This document shows positions 1-9,240 of a stretch of DNA of 64,000 bases, one piece after another. The stretch comes from Mesorhizobium sp. B2-1-1. Lineage in GTDB: Bacteria; Pseudomonadota; Alphaproteobacteria; Rhizobiales; Rhizobiaceae. The stretch spans positions 4,161,501 through 4,225,500 of the forward strand of contig NZ_CP083954.1 in NCBI RefSeq assembly GCF_006442975.2, read 5' to 3'. The translations under genes were made by a program, and so were the position numbers. Positions within the stretch are counted from its first letter, which is position 1, and each line of letters starts with the position of its first letter. The notes under the pieces were generated by a model, which saw only the letters and a program-made list of their open reading frames with translations, had not been told where the DNA came from and ran no database searches.

Positions 1-1051
1 CGAGCTGCAGCACCGCGTTGTTGTCGACCGCCATCTGGAGCGCGTTGCGAACACGCTTGTCATCGTAGGGTTTGTGCGTGACGTTGGTGCGCGCAACCAG
101 GGTGGTCGCGGTCGCCACCTCCGATTTCTCCAGCCCCATCTTGTCGAGGATGTCGATAAAATCGGCAGGCGACTCGAAATTGAGGTCGATTTCGCCGGAA
201 TCGAAGGCATTCACCGTGGCGTTGAAATCGGTGCCGTAGTCGATGAATTCGACGCCGTCGAGCGGAGCTTCGCCGCCCCACCATTTGCCGTTCTCGCGGC
301 GCTTGACGACGGCTTTCTGGCCGACATCGTAAGAGACCAGCTCGAAGGGTCCGGTGCCGATCGGCTTCTTGATCGGATCGGCGCCATCGGCATCGAAATT
401 GCGGTGGACGACGAGCGCCGGATAGTCGGTGAAGTTCGGGATCAGCGAAATGTCGGGCTCGGAGAGCTTCAGCTTGACCGTGTTGTCGTCGACCTTGGTG
501 ATCGCGCCGTCCCTCGCCTTGCCGGTCTTGGCGTCGATCAGCGCGCCGACACGCGCGGCCATGGAGTTGCCGGCGACGCCCTTCTCGCACCAGCGCGTCA
601 CATTGTGCACCACATCATCGGCGTTGAAGGTATCGCCATTGTTCCAGGTGATGCCCTTGCGCACATGCAGCGTATATTCGGTGGCGTCGTCGTTGATGTC
701 CCAGCTTTCGAGCAGCACCGGCTCGAAGGTGAACTGCCTGGTATAGCGCACAAGCGGCTCCAGCCAGGTGCGCGAGATGTTGGCAAGCTCAACCCAGTCA
801 TAGGTGCGCGGATCCTTCTGCGCCTTCACCGACATCGAGACATGCAGCGTTCCGCCCTTCTTCGGCTCCTCGGCCAAGGCGTTCGTCGGCGCGGCAAGAC
901 CGATCATGCCATAGGCCAGAGCCGTCGATGCCCCGAAGGCGCTTGCCAGCGCCAGGAATTCGCGTCGGTCGATCCGACCCGCACGCGCCTCCTCTGCCAT
1001 CGCCTCTATGGCGCTTGGAACACGATCACCATTGCTTTTGAAAAGCGTCAT
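1..1051 (-). CDS. ABC transporter substrate-binding protein, family 5 (peptide/nickel/opine type), partial
   Basis: Periplasmic solute receptor of a peptide-type ABC importer, cut by the left edge (350 codons visible, C-terminus missing). The start at 1051 has a good GGGAGG Shine-Dalgarno a few bases upstream. Residues 27-60 look like a Tat signal: a twin arginine at 29-30 in [10 protein letters not shown], then a hydrophobic stretch ending ALA-EEP. The body matches the SBP_bac_5 family: a KGGTL start of the mature protein, the DPRTYDW region, then the [18 protein letters not shown] block typical of the family. It lies 40 bp downstream of the MttB-family gene on the same strand, so the pair is probably one operon continuing left into permease genes. 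Substrate unknown; a methylated amine or betaine-containing compound is an inference from the neighbour. Confidence 0.85.
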   Translation of the reverse strand, partial: MTLFKSNGDRVPSAIEAMAEEARAGRIDRREFLALASAFGASTALAYGMIGLAAPTNALAEEPKKGGTLHVSMSVKAQKDPRTYDWVELANISRTWLEPLVRYTRQFTFEPVLLESWDINDDATEYTLHVRKGITWNNGDTFNADDVVHNVTRWCEKGVAGNSMAARVGALIDAKTGKARDGAITKVDDNTVKLKLSEPDISLIPNFTDYPALVVHRNFDADGADPIKKPIGTGPFELVSYDVGQKAVVKRRENGKWWGGEAPLDGVEFIDYGTDFNATVNAFDSGEIDLNFESPADFIDILDKMGLEKSEVATATTLVARTNVTHKPYDDKRVRNALQMAVDNNAVLQL

Positions 1052-1091
1052 TTTTTTCCTCCCTTGTGGTTCCCGTCAGATCTTCGTCCTG

Positions 1092-2639
1092 TCAGCTAAC
1101 GCTGTCCGGCAGTTTCTCCTCGCGCAGCGCGATAAAATCCCTGAGACCGTCTGCGATGCCCTCATCGAGCTTCGGCTCCTCATAATCGGCCAGCATGTTG
1201 CGCGCTTTCTCGCGGCCGCGCGTGTCATGGTCCTTCGCCCCTTCGGCCTTCCACTGTTCGTAGGAGTTGAAATCCATGATGCTGGGCATGAAGAAGGCTC
1301 GCTCGAAATGCTCGAGCGTGTGCTGTGTGCCGAGGAAATGGCCCTGCGGCCCCACCTCGCGGATGGCGGCCATCGCTTCCTTGAAATCGTCGAACGGCAG
1401 CCCGCCGGCATATTTGTACCAGCCGACGAGCTGTTCGCAGTCGGTCGCGAATTTCGAATAGCCGCAGGTGAGACCCGCCTCGAGCCATCCGGCCGAGTGC
1501 CAGATGTAGTTGGCGCCGGCAAGGATGGCGGCATGCATAAGCATGTTCGCCTCGTAGCCGGCCTGGGCATCGTTCAGCTTCGAGCCGACATGGAAGCCGG
1601 ACGTGCGCCACGGCAGGCCGTATTTCCGTGCCAGCGCGCCCATCAGGTACATCATCTGCGCGGCCTCCGGCGTGCCGCCCATCGGAGCGCCGGTCTTCAT
1701 GTCGACCGTGACCATGAACTGGCCGTAGATTTGAGGCGAGCCCGGACGCAGGAGCTGGGTGAACGCTACACCGGCAAGCGCCTCGGCATTGACCTGCGCC
1801 ACCGCGCCCACGGCCGAGGCCGAGGTCGAGGCGCCGCACAGCGCGAAGGGCGCCAGGATCAGCGGCTGATTGTGACGGGCATAGACCTTCATCGCATCCA
1901 GCATGGTGGCATCCCATACCAGCGGTGAATTGCAGTTGGTGATCGACACCAGCACAGGGTTGTCGCGCACGTAATCCTCACCGAACACGATGCCCGCCAT
2001 CGCCATCGTGTCTTCCGCCCGATCCTTGGAAGTCACGATGCCCATGAACGGCTTGTCGGAATGCTTCAGCGCCGAATGGATGATGTGGAGGTGACGCTTG
2101 GGCACCGCTATTTCCATCGGCTCGCAGATGATCGAGCTCGAGGAATGCAGGGCCGGCGCCATGTAGGCGAGCTTGTGGAAATTGTTGAGGTCGGCGAGCG
2201 TGCCGTAGCGCCTGACATTGTCGAGGTCACGCACATAAGGCGCGCCATACATCGGCACGAAGATGGAATTCTTCCCGCCCACGCGCACCGTGCGCTCGGG
2301 GTTGCGCGCGTTGAGCGTGAACTCCGACGGCACCTTCGAGACGAGCTCCATTAGCAAGGCGCGGTCGATCCGCACTCTCGTCTCGGAGACGTCCGCGCCG
2401 GCGGCCTTCCACATTTCGATGGCCTCATGGTCGCGGAACTCGCATCCGACGTCCTCCAGGATGGCGAGCGATTCCTGGTGTATGAGTTCCACTGCCTCGT
2501 CCGGCACCATCTGATAGACGGGGATTTGGCGGACCAGTGTCGGAAACGACGTTACCGGAGCTCCCCGCAGCGCCTTGCGCCCCAGGCGGCCGCCGGCTCG
2601 ACGATTGGCGTGTTCGGTCACAGCGGCCGGTGCGTTCAT
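1092..2639 (-). CDS. Trimethylamine methyltransferase (MttB) superfamily protein, non-pyrrolysine type
   Basis: A 515-residue protein of the MttB/COG5598 superfamily, whose members transfer a methyl group from a quaternary or tertiary amine to a corrinoid protein. Family features seen: the N-terminal VPDEAVELIHQESLAILEDVG block, the central GxP-rich NSPLVWDATMLDAM region, and the GGTPEAAQMMYLMGALARKYG and DAQAGYEANMLMHAAILAGANYIWHSAGWLE barrel segments. There is no in-frame amber codon, so it is not a pyrrolysine-containing trimethylamine enzyme; relatives of this kind act on glycine betaine, proline betaine or carnitine. The exact substrate cannot be read from the sequence. No corrinoid-binding partner (MttC-like) or reductive activator is visible here. 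A family-5 binding protein follows and a GcvA-like LysR gene is divergent. Confidence 0.88.
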   Translation of the reverse strand: MNAPAAVTEHANRRAGGRLGRKALRGAPVTSFPTLVRQIPVYQMVPDEAVELIHQESLAILEDVGCEFRDHEAIEMWKAAGADVSETRVRIDRALLMELVSKVPSEFTLNARNPERTVRVGGKNSIFVPMYGAPYVRDLDNVRRYGTLADLNNFHKLAYMAPALHSSSSIICEPMEIAVPKRHLHIIHSALKHSDKPFMGIVTSKDRAEDTMAMAGIVFGEDYVRDNPVLVSITNCNSPLVWDATMLDAMKVYARHNQPLILAPFALCGASTSASAVGAVAQVNAEALAGVAFTQLLRPGSPQIYGQFMVTVDMKTGAPMGGTPEAAQMMYLMGALARKYGLPWRTSGFHVGSKLNDAQAGYEANMLMHAAILAGANYIWHSAGWLEAGLTCGYSKFATDCEQLVGWYKYAGGLPFDDFKEAMAAIREVGPQGHFLGTQHTLEHFERAFFMPSIMDFNSYEQWKAEGAKDHDTRGREKARNMLADYEEPKLDEGIADGLRDFIALREEKLPDSVS

Positions 2640-2718
2640 GGCAACTCCATTCCTCTTATAACTCGCAGCCTAGACGCACAAAACAGGAATGTGACGCTGG
2701 AAAATCCTGATCTCTTGT

Positions 2719-2733
2719 ATAAGCTCTGCTTAT
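2719..2733. promoter_or_regulatory. Short inverted repeat at the LysR start codon
   Basis: ATAAGC-TCT-GCTTAT is a perfect 6+3+6 palindrome that covers the first base pairs of the LysR gene starting at 2732. It lies in the 92-bp divergent gap between the MttB-family gene and its likely regulator. An autoregulatory site is plausible but unproven, because LysR sites usually sit further upstream and carry a T-N11-A motif. Confidence 0.3.
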
Positions 2734-3634
2734 GCGAAACCTGCGCCACCTCCTTCCCTCGGCCGGCAGCCTGATCGTCTTCGAGGCGGCGGGCCGCCTG
2801 TCGAGCTTCACCGCCGCCGGGCGCGAGCTCGGCATGACCCAGGCCGCCGTTTCCTACGCGGTGCGCGGGCTGGAGGAACAGCTCGGCGCCAAGCTGTTCC
2901 AGCGCCGTCACCGGCAGGTCAGCCTGACGGAGGCCGGCGAGCGTTTCCACGCCGACGTTTCGCTGGGCCTGTCCCACATCCGAAAGTCGGCGGAGGATCT
3001 GCGCCTGCAGGCGACCGGAGGCCACGTGACGCTTGCCGCCTCGACTGCGTTCGGCTCCTTCTGGATGATGCCGCGGCTGCAGCAGTTCCGCGACGAACTG
3101 CCGGGCATTGATCTGCGCATCCAGACCGCCGACCGCGACCTCGACATCATCGCAGAGGGGATCCCGCTTGCCGTGCGCGGCGGCGAACCGAGGGACTGGC
3201 AGGACTATCATTCGCTGCCGCTTGCCGACGAAGAGATCTTTCCCGTCGCCGGCACCAGCTACGCGGCGAAGTTCGGCCTGCCCAAATCGGTCGCGGAACT
3301 GGCCACGCACCGTCTCATCCATCTCGAGGAGCCCTATCGGGAGGCGGCGAGCTGGAATGAGTGGTTCGAATCGGCTGGCGCCCGTCTCGGCGATACCGCG
3401 CGCGGCCTGCGCATCAACGACTACGGGCTGGTAATCCAGGGCGTCATGGAAGGGCAAGGCATCGCGCTCGGCTGGCGCCACCTTGCCGAGCGGATGCTCG
3501 CGACGGGACTGTTGGTGCCGGTGACGGACCATGTGCTCAGGACCGGCAAGGCGTTCTATGTCATCTGGCCGAGGAACCGGGAGCTTAGCGAGAATGCCCG
3601 CAAGGTACGGGATTGGCTGGCAGCGCAAGCGTGA
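2732..3634 (+). CDS. LysR-family transcriptional regulator, GcvA-like
   Basis: A 300-residue LysR regulator. The N-terminal winged helix-turn-helix spans roughly residues 10-70 ([21 protein letters not shown], then [20 protein letters not shown]). The co-inducer domain follows and contains the GcvA-subgroup signatures [13 protein letters not shown] and the IRGGEP-like [10 protein letters not shown] segment. It is transcribed divergently from the MttB-family methyltransferase and binding-protein genes across a 92-bp gap, the usual arrangement for a LysR activator of a catabolic operon. The effector is therefore probably the amine taken up or demethylated by that operon. There is no strong ribosome binding site before 2732, so the start is slightly uncertain. 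Confidence 0.9.
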   Translation: MRNLRHLLPSAGSLIVFEAAGRLSSFTAAGRELGMTQAAVSYAVRGLEEQLGAKLFQRRHRQVSLTEAGERFHADVSLGLSHIRKSAEDLRLQATGGHVTLAASTAFGSFWMMPRLQQFRDELPGIDLRIQTADRDLDIIAEGIPLAVRGGEPRDWQDYHSLPLADEEIFPVAGTSYAAKFGLPKSVAELATHRLIHLEEPYREAASWNEWFESAGARLGDTARGLRINDYGLVIQGVMEGQGIALGWRHLAERMLATGLLVPVTDHVLRTGKAFYVIWPRNRELSENARKVRDWLAAQA

Positions 3635-3701
3635 GGTCGTTCACTGTTTTCACCGTACTTCACCCTCGCCCGCTCGGCACGAATCCGCCTATACTGTCAT
3701 C

Positions 3702-5579
3702 ATGCCCATACGCCAGCTTTCCGAAACGATGATCAACCAGATCGCCGCCGGCGAAGTCATCGAGCGTCCGGCAAGCGTGGTGAAGGAACTGGTCGAGAAC
3801 GCGCTTGATGCCGGTGCGGGAAAAGTCGAGGTCGTCACGTCAGGCGGCGGGTTGAACCTGATCCGTGTCACCGATGACGGCTTCGGCATCCCCGAACAGG
3901 AGCTTTCGCTGGCAGCCGCACGCCATTGCACCTCCAAGCTTGCCGAAGACATCCACGACATCCGCTCGCTCGGTTTTCGCGGCGAGGCGCTGCCGTCGAT
4001 CGGCTCGGTGTCGCGGCTGTCGATCCGCTCGCGCACGGCGGCAAGCGACAGCGCCGCCGAGATCGGCATCGAGGGCGGCAGGATCTCGCCCGTCAGGCCG
4101 GCGGCGGCCAATCGCGGCACCACCGTGGAGGTGCGCGACCTTTTCTTCGCCACCCCGGCAAGGCTGAAATTCATGAAAGGCGAGCGCGCCGAAAGCTCGG
4201 CGACCAGCGACGTGGTCAAGCGCATCGCGATCGCCTTTCCGACCGTTCGCTTCACGCTCAGCGGTTCCGACCGCTCGACGCTTGAATTGCCGGCGACCGA
4301 GGACAGCGCGGACGGACGCCTGCGCCGCATCGCCCAGGTGATGGGGGCCGAGTTTCCCGACAATTCCATTGCCATCGATGCGATGCGCGAAGGCGTGCAT
4401 CTGACCGGCCATGTATCGATCCCGTCCTTCACCCGCGCAAACGCGCTGCAGCAATATGCCTATGTCAATGGCCGGCCAGTGCGCGACAAGCTGATCGCCG
4501 GCGCTATCAGAGGCGCCTTCGCCGACGTCCTGCCACGCGACCGCCATGCGGTCACGGTGCTTTTCCTGACACTCGACCCGGCGATCGTCGACGTCAATGT
4601 CCACCCAGCCAAGGCCGATGTCCGCTTCCGCGACCCCGGCCTGGTGCGCGGGCTGATCGTCGGCGCCATCCGTCAGGCGCTTGCCGAAGCCGGCATCCGC
4701 GCCGCCACTTCCGGTGCCGCCGGCATGATGGCGGCGTTCCGGCCGGGAGCGGCGTCATATGCCCATGGCGGCCCGGCCAATGGTCACCGCAGCTACGAAG
4801 CGGCCTACCGCGCCTCGGGCTCTGCCGGTTTCGACCACGCACGCTCGCCGCAACGGCCACTCGACATGGAGTTCCAGGGTTCAGGATTCGAACGAAACGG
4901 CGGGTTCGGCGAAAACGAGCAGGCGGCGTTCGATGCCGGCCCGATCGCCAGCGCCGACGCCCGGGCGGGACAGGGCGAAGCGGCGGAGACGCTGCTTGAC
5001 ACGGTGCTCGGTGCGGCACGGGCGCAGGTGCATGAGAACTATATCGTCGCCCAGACGAGGGACTCACTTGTCATCGTCGACCAGCATGCCGCGCATGAGC
5101 GGCTGGTCTACGAGGCGTTGAAGAACGCGCTGCACGCGCGCGCCGTGCCGTCGCAGATGCTGCTTCTGCCGGAGATCGTCGACCTGCCTGAAGAGGATGC
5201 CGAACGGCTTGCCATGCATTCCGAAACGCTCGCCCGCTTCGGGCTCGGCATCGAGCGTTTCGGGCCGGGCGCCGTGGCCGTGCGCGAGACACCGTCGATG
5301 CTGGGCGAGACCAATGTCCAGCAATTGGTGCGCGACCTCGCCGACGAGATCGCCGACAACGACACCGTCGACACGCTGAAGGAAAGGCTGGACAAAATCG
5401 CGGCGACCATGGCCTGCCATGGTTCGGTGCGTTCCGGCCGCCTGCTCAAGGCCGAGGAGATGAACGCGCTGCTGCGCCAGATGGAGGCCACGCCCGGCTC
5501 CGGCACCTGCAACCACGGCCGCCCGACCTATATCGAACTCAAGCTGGCGGACATCGAAAGGCTGTTCGGGCGGCGGTGA
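3702..5579 (+). CDS. mutL: DNA mismatch repair protein MutL
   Basis: A 625-residue MutL, which couples mismatch recognition by MutS to strand incision. The N-terminal GHKL ATPase shows [20 protein letters not shown] followed by the catalytic-Glu helix ENALDAG, then DDGFGI, the RHCTSKL loop and LGFRGEAL. The C-terminal dimerisation domain begins around residue 440. It contains [12 protein letters not shown] at about residue 460, which fits the metal-binding DQHA(X)2E(X)4E endonuclease motif, and near the end ACHGS and CNHGRP. It is therefore likely a nicking MutL, unlike the E. coli protein. The linker (about 340-440) is Ala/Gly-rich and variable. The start at 3702 ([10 protein letters not shown]) was chosen by family length; longer in-frame starts upstream overlap the LysR gene. 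Confidence 0.97.
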   Translation: MPIRQLSETMINQIAAGEVIERPASVVKELVENALDAGAGKVEVVTSGGGLNLIRVTDDGFGIPEQELSLAAARHCTSKLAEDIHDIRSLGFRGEALPSIGSVSRLSIRSRTAASDSAAEIGIEGGRISPVRPAAANRGTTVEVRDLFFATPARLKFMKGERAESSATSDVVKRIAIAFPTVRFTLSGSDRSTLELPATEDSADGRLRRIAQVMGAEFPDNSIAIDAMREGVHLTGHVSIPSFTRANALQQYAYVNGRPVRDKLIAGAIRGAFADVLPRDRHAVTVLFLTLDPAIVDVNVHPAKADVRFRDPGLVRGLIVGAIRQALAEAGIRAATSGAAGMMAAFRPGAASYAHGGPANGHRSYEAAYRASGSAGFDHARSPQRPLDMEFQGSGFERNGGFGENEQAAFDAGPIASADARAGQGEAAETLLDTVLGAARAQVHENYIVAQTRDSLVIVDQHAAHERLVYEALKNALHARAVPSQMLLLPEIVDLPEEDAERLAMHSETLARFGLGIERFGPGAVAVRETPSMLGETNVQQLVRDLADEIADNDTVDTLKERLDKIAATMACHGSVRSGRLLKAEEMNALLRQMEATPGSGTCNHGRPTYIELKLADIERLFGRR

Positions 5580-5616
5580 AGTTTGGCCCTATGTCGGCAA
5601 GGCCGGGCGCCATCGG

Positions 5617-6375
5617 TCACTTCTTTTGCTGGTATTTCCTGGCGGAACGATTGAAAATGTAATCCATCGTGTGTCCGTTGCCGCCGCCACGAAAGTTCAC
5701 GGAGATGATGTCCTTGCTACGGTCCACCCATTTCTGGACGTTCATGTAGATAGGCGTCATCAACATGCCCGCATCGCAACCATCGTCATCGAAAGGGATT
5801 TGCTGGACGACCTTGCCGCTGGTCTTCTTGATGACCTGCATTTTCGTCATGCAAATCCCTGAACCGGTGTTTGTGTAAAGTCCGGCAAACCGGTCGGCAG
5901 CGGTCTCAGCCCAAAAGGGAATTTCGACAGTTCCGTCGAGTTTCGCCTCGCCCGTGTCGTCCAGGCTTGCAACCTTCTTCAGCGTGACCGGAAATTTGTC
6001 CGCGCCTTTGCGCCAGGTCCCTCTCGCACCGCTTTCGCCGATGTCGAGGGAAAGCGGGCAATTCGTGGTATCGACTGGTGTCTTCGATCCCATCACCATG
6101 ATGCGTTCAAATTCCTGGTCGTCCGAAATCGCGCACAGCGAGAGCCTGGTGCCGCTGACCGTGCCGTAGAGCGCGATCGGACTCTGCCTGGCGTCGTAGA
6201 AATAACTTCCCTCGACCGTTATGCCGCTGCCATAGCTGTCATATGTCTGAAGCGATAGATGAACGGGATCGGGTCCTATCGACCCTTCGTAGTTCTCCAC
6301 GTGATACCAGCCGGCGACGGCCTTTTGGCTCAGCAGCAGCAAGCAGAAAAACGCGGCCACGAACGCTCTTCCCAT
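5617..6375 (-). CDS. Secreted protein of unknown function
   Basis: A 252-residue protein I do not recognise. Residues 1-22 (MGRAFVAAFFCLLLLSQKAVAG) form a clear Sec signal peptide cleaved after AVA. The mature part is rich in aromatic and small residues with paired cysteines (CAIS, NCPLS, GICMTK, DGCD), suggesting an oxidatively folded periplasmic domain. An ATG five codons upstream (6390) is possible, but GGAGGGG lies six bases before 6375, so this start is preferred. It lies convergent with mutL (37-bp gap) and upstream of the DMT transporter stop; neither neighbour suggests a role. Confidence 0.75.
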   Translation of the reverse strand: MGRAFVAAFFCLLLLSQKAVAGWYHVENYEGSIGPDPVHLSLQTYDSYGSGITVEGSYFYDARQSPIALYGTVSGTRLSLCAISDDQEFERIMVMGSKTPVDTTNCPLSLDIGESGARGTWRKGADKFPVTLKKVASLDDTGEAKLDGTVEIPFWAETAADRFAGLYTNTGSGICMTKMQVIKKTSGKVVQQIPFDDDGCDAGMLMTPIYMNVQKWVDRSKDIISVNFRGGGNGHTMDYIFNRSARKYQQKK

Positions 6376-6495
6376 CCCGATCCCCTCCATCAGCGCAAAT
6401 CAGGATAGCGCGCCTTATGCCCGTATCACAGGGGTTGCCGGTTGAAGCAGCGCGACTTGTGGATTTGAGTCGGAAAACAGCCGCAACTCTCTGAT

Positions 6496-7389
6496 TTATC
6501 GCTTCAAATTCACTACGATGACGCCCCCTAGCGCCAGCGCGCCGCCAAGCAGGCCGAGCAGCATCGGGACTTCGCCCAGCCAGAAGAAGCCGATCAGGGC
6601 GGACATGGGAGAGACCAGATAAAGGAAGTTCGAGGCACGCGCCGCAGGCAAGCGCGAAAGCGCCGTCGCCCAGGCGGCATAGGCGATCAGGCTCGGCACG
6701 ACGCCGAGATAGATGACCGCCCCCAGCCCCGCCATATCGGCGACCGCCGCCTGCGAAAAAGCTGCCGGCAGGAAGGGCGCCAGGCAGAGCGCGCCGAGCA
6801 CCATATTCGAGGCCGCGATGGTCAGTGGATGGTGGCGGGCGAACAGCGGCTTCTGCACGATGGTGTTGACGGCCGAACAGAGCGCCGATCCCAGCACCAG
6901 AAGCGCACCCGTGTCGAAATGCAGGCCCTGTCCGTCGGCCATGGCGATAATGCCGATGCCGCTGAAGGAAATGGCGGTGCCGACCCAGGCCATCGTCGAG
7001 AATCGTTCGCCGAGCAGCGCCATCGCCATGATGGCGGTGAAGATCGGGCTGACATTGATGATGAATCCGGCAGCACCGGCTGAAACCGTCAGTTCGCCGA
7101 AATTGAGCATGGCGGTGTAGAGCGCGACGAAAACGGCGCCGCCAAAGGCCAGGCGCCACAACTCGCCTATGCGCGGCAGCGTCGGCCGCCTGACAGCAAG
7201 GAAGATCGCCGCAGGTACCGCGGCGATGGCAAAGCGCAGGGCGCCGAGTTCGAGCGGCCCGAACGCGGCGAGGCCAGCCCGGATCGCCGGAAAGGCCGAG
7301 GCCCAGCCAATCACCGTCAGCGCCACCGCTACGGCCGCGGTGGTGTCCATCCGCTGTGCTGGATTCAACGTGCTCGTCATCGCCCTCAT
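6496..7389 (-). CDS. EamA/DMT-family transporter
   Basis: A 297-residue inner-membrane protein with about ten predicted hydrophobic helices arranged as two EamA repeats (roughly residues 15-145 and 160-295). Typical DMT features are the GWASAFPAIRAGL start of repeat one and the conserved P(M/S)SALIGFFWLGEVPMLLGLLGGALALGGV end of repeat two. Members export amino acids or other small metabolites. The start at 7389 has GGAGG eight bases upstream. It is divergent from a LysR gene at 7477, which is the likely regulator. Substrate unknown. Confidence 0.9.
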   Translation of the reverse strand: MRAMTSTLNPAQRMDTTAAVAVALTVIGWASAFPAIRAGLAAFGPLELGALRFAIAAVPAAIFLAVRRPTLPRIGELWRLAFGGAVFVALYTAMLNFGELTVSAGAAGFIINVSPIFTAIMAMALLGERFSTMAWVGTAISFSGIGIIAMADGQGLHFDTGALLVLGSALCSAVNTIVQKPLFARHHPLTIAASNMVLGALCLAPFLPAAFSQAAVADMAGLGAVIYLGVVPSLIAYAAWATALSRLPAARASNFLYLVSPMSALIGFFWLGEVPMLLGLLGGALALGGVIVVNLKR

Positions 7390-7476
7390 CTCATCGTCCT
7401 CCCGTTCTTTCGCATCTCGATGGGGAGAAAACGCTTTTTCGGACCAATTGACAAACGACCAAATCGAGGGTCAGCT

Positions 7477-8409
7477 GTGACTATGGATCACAGCTTAGAC
7501 GACATCTTGCCGCTCGAGACACTGCGCGCCTTCGATGCAGCGGCACGCACGGGGAGTTTTTCGGCAGCCGCGCAGAGGCTCAATCTCACCCATGGCGCTA
7601 TCAGCCGGCAGATCGCCAAGCTGGAGGGCTGGCTTGGCCTGAAGGTTTTCGAACGCGGGGCGCGCGGCGTGACGCTGACGAACGAAGGCAATCGCCTGCA
7701 TCTCAGGACCACCGAAGCCTTCGCGTTGATCTCGGTCAATTCGGACCGCTGGGTTGAACCGCGCGGCACCGCAGTGGTGCGGCTGGCCTCGATCCCCTCG
7801 GTAAGCGGCCTATGGCTGATGCCACGCATGGCGGCGCTTGAGAATGATCCCACCCGCCTGCGCATCGTGCTGGATGTCGATAACCGCCAGGCCGATCTCG
7901 CCGATGAAGGCATCGATCTGTCGGTGCGCTGCGGACGCGGCCGCATCCCGGGCCGCGTTTCGATGCAGTTGTTCGAGGAGTATCTGTTTCCGATCGCCTC
8001 GCCGAGCCTCGCGCCTGAGATCGGTGGCGGCGACCCGGCCCGGCTGCTCAAATTCCCGCTGATCAACGATTCCGACGCATCCGGCTGGCGCGCCTGGTTC
8101 GCCGCGCGGGACATGGATTACCGGCCGCGCCCGCAGGATCGCCGCTTCGAAGACTACAATCTGGTGCTCGATGCCGCGGCGCACAGCCTGGGCATCGCCC
8201 TGGCGCGCCCGCCGCTCACCGAACACCAGATACGGTCGGGGCGCGTAGTGGCCGTCGACGATCGTGTTGTGCTCAATCCCGTTTCCTACTGGCTCGATCG
8301 TCCCGCCGGAAGGCCCCGCGCCGCTGCCGCCGACCTGTCGCGCCGCATCGCGGCGCAGGCCGGTGTGTCGGCGGAAAAGATCGAACACTTCATCGAAGCC
8401 GACACGTAG
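7477..8409 (+). CDS. LysR-family transcriptional regulator, GcvA-like
   Basis: A regulator of about 310 residues with an N-terminal helix-turn-helix (LETLRAFDAAARTGSFSAAA, then QRLNLTHGAISRQIAKLEGWLG) and a GcvA-type effector domain (SIPSVSGLWLMPRMAAL, LSVRCGRGRIPG). A GTG at 7477 is chosen because GAGGG lies six bases upstream; the ATG two codons later (7483) is the alternative and would lie about twelve bases from that site. It is divergent from the DMT transporter across about 87 bp, so it probably controls that exporter. Its 3' end runs into an intergenic repeat element. Confidence 0.9.
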   Translation: MTMDHSLDDILPLETLRAFDAAARTGSFSAAAQRLNLTHGAISRQIAKLEGWLGLKVFERGARGVTLTNEGNRLHLRTTEAFALISVNSDRWVEPRGTAVVRLASIPSVSGLWLMPRMAALENDPTRLRIVLDVDNRQADLADEGIDLSVRCGRGRIPGRVSMQLFEEYLFPIASPSLAPEIGGGDPARLLKFPLINDSDASGWRAWFAARDMDYRPRPQDRRFEDYNLVLDAAAHSLGIALARPPLTEHQIRSGRVVAVDDRVVLNPVSYWLDRPAGRPRAAAADLSRRIAAQAGVSAEKIEHFIEADT

Positions 8410-8410
8410 G

Positions 8411-8525
8411 TTTCAGAGCAGTTCACCGTTTCACGGAAACGGCGAACCGCTCTATGTCTTTGTTTTGCGCAATTCCATAGGGAAAGCGCTACGCGCTTTT
8501 CCCGGGAAAACCGTACACACTTGCT
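8411..8525. repeat. Rhizobial-type palindromic intergenic repeat
   Basis: This gap between two convergent genes is filled by two hairpins. The first pairs 8415-8431 with 8437-8453 (15 of 17 positions, AGAGCAGTTCACCGTTT against AAACGGCGAACCGCTCT). The second pairs 8480-8489 with 8493-8503 (GGGAAAGCGC against GCGCTTTTCCC). I recognise the sequence style as one of the abundant intergenic palindromic repeats of Rhizobiales genomes. It may act as a bidirectional terminator here. Related palindromes are at 24760 and 31955. Confidence 0.7.
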
Positions 8526-9113
8526 TTAGCGAATGGCCAACCAGACAAATGCAATGAGCGCGGCAACCAGCAGGCCCGTTGCGATGGGGCCGATGCCGAC
8601 CGCGCCTTGTTCGCGATTCCCCGGTGCGGCTCCCTTTGGTTGGCCGCTCATGCACCCCGGCACCACGTTGTCGGCTGACGCCTTTTGCACGACGGATACC
8701 CGGGGCGAGACGAACGCCGGCCACGAGAGCGGCGCGGGCCGTGCAGCCCCACCGTCTTCGGCTCTTGTGACCGCCACTGGCACGCCGCGCTGAGCCTCGT
8801 CGCCTGGCGACGTCTGCTTGCGCGCCGCAATCTCGGAAACGGTCTTTCCGGCGGTGTCCATGTCCGGCTCCATCGCCGCCTGATAGGCCCGCACGATCTG
8901 CGGTGCGGCCAATTGCTGCGACGTCTCGGCCGACGCGGGCGGCAGGGCCGCCAACGCTTCCAAGGCCGGTTGCGGGCGTAAGACCGGCAGCGGCGGTTGC
9001 ATGGCCATCTTGACCAGCGCTGCCTTGAGCGCATCGGGTTTCGCCGACGGCACCGCCTGCGGCGTCATCGCCTCCTTGAGCAAGGAAGCCGGCCGAGCGG
9101 AAGAAATGTCCAT
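8526..9113 (-). CDS. Tail-anchored protein of unknown function
   Basis: A 195-residue protein of unknown family. Its start at 9113 is preferred over longer in-frame ATGs (up to 9272) because GGTGGGGAC precedes it at good spacing and upstream codons read as non-coding. The body is rich in Ala and Pro and low in hydrophobic residues, apparently disordered or coiled. The last 24 residues (VGIGPIATGLLVAALIAFVW plus LAIR) form one transmembrane helix ending in Arg, so it would be a C-tail-anchored inner-membrane protein with most of its mass in the cytoplasm. It has no signal peptide. No function is suggested by the convergent LysR gene or the downstream DUF2093 gene. Confidence 0.65.
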   Translation of the reverse strand: MDISSARPASLLKEAMTPQAVPSAKPDALKAALVKMAMQPPLPVLRPQPALEALAALPPASAETSQQLAAPQIVRAYQAAMEPDMDTAGKTVSEIAARKQTSPGDEAQRGVPVAVTRAEDGGAARPAPLSWPAFVSPRVSVVQKASADNVVPGCMSGQPKGAAPGNREQGAVGIGPIATGLLVAALIAFVWLAIR

Positions 9114-9240
9114 GATGTCCCCACCAATGGTACTCTTCGGCTCATCAAATAGGATATCAGCATTGCCTCGAGCTTGTCCCATGCTTGACCTTGCCGGCAA
9201 TTTGTGGCGATGAACTCGGCATGAAGCTCGGCACCAAAGC

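Noticed and set aside
74..1099. Long plus-strand open frame opposite the family-5 receptor gene
   Set aside because: Lies antisense to a clear receptor frame with signal peptide; high GC content creates such frames. Translation shows no family resemblance.
1092..2639. Pyrrolysine-containing trimethylamine methyltransferase
   Set aside because: There is no in-frame amber codon in the gene and no pyl genes are nearby.
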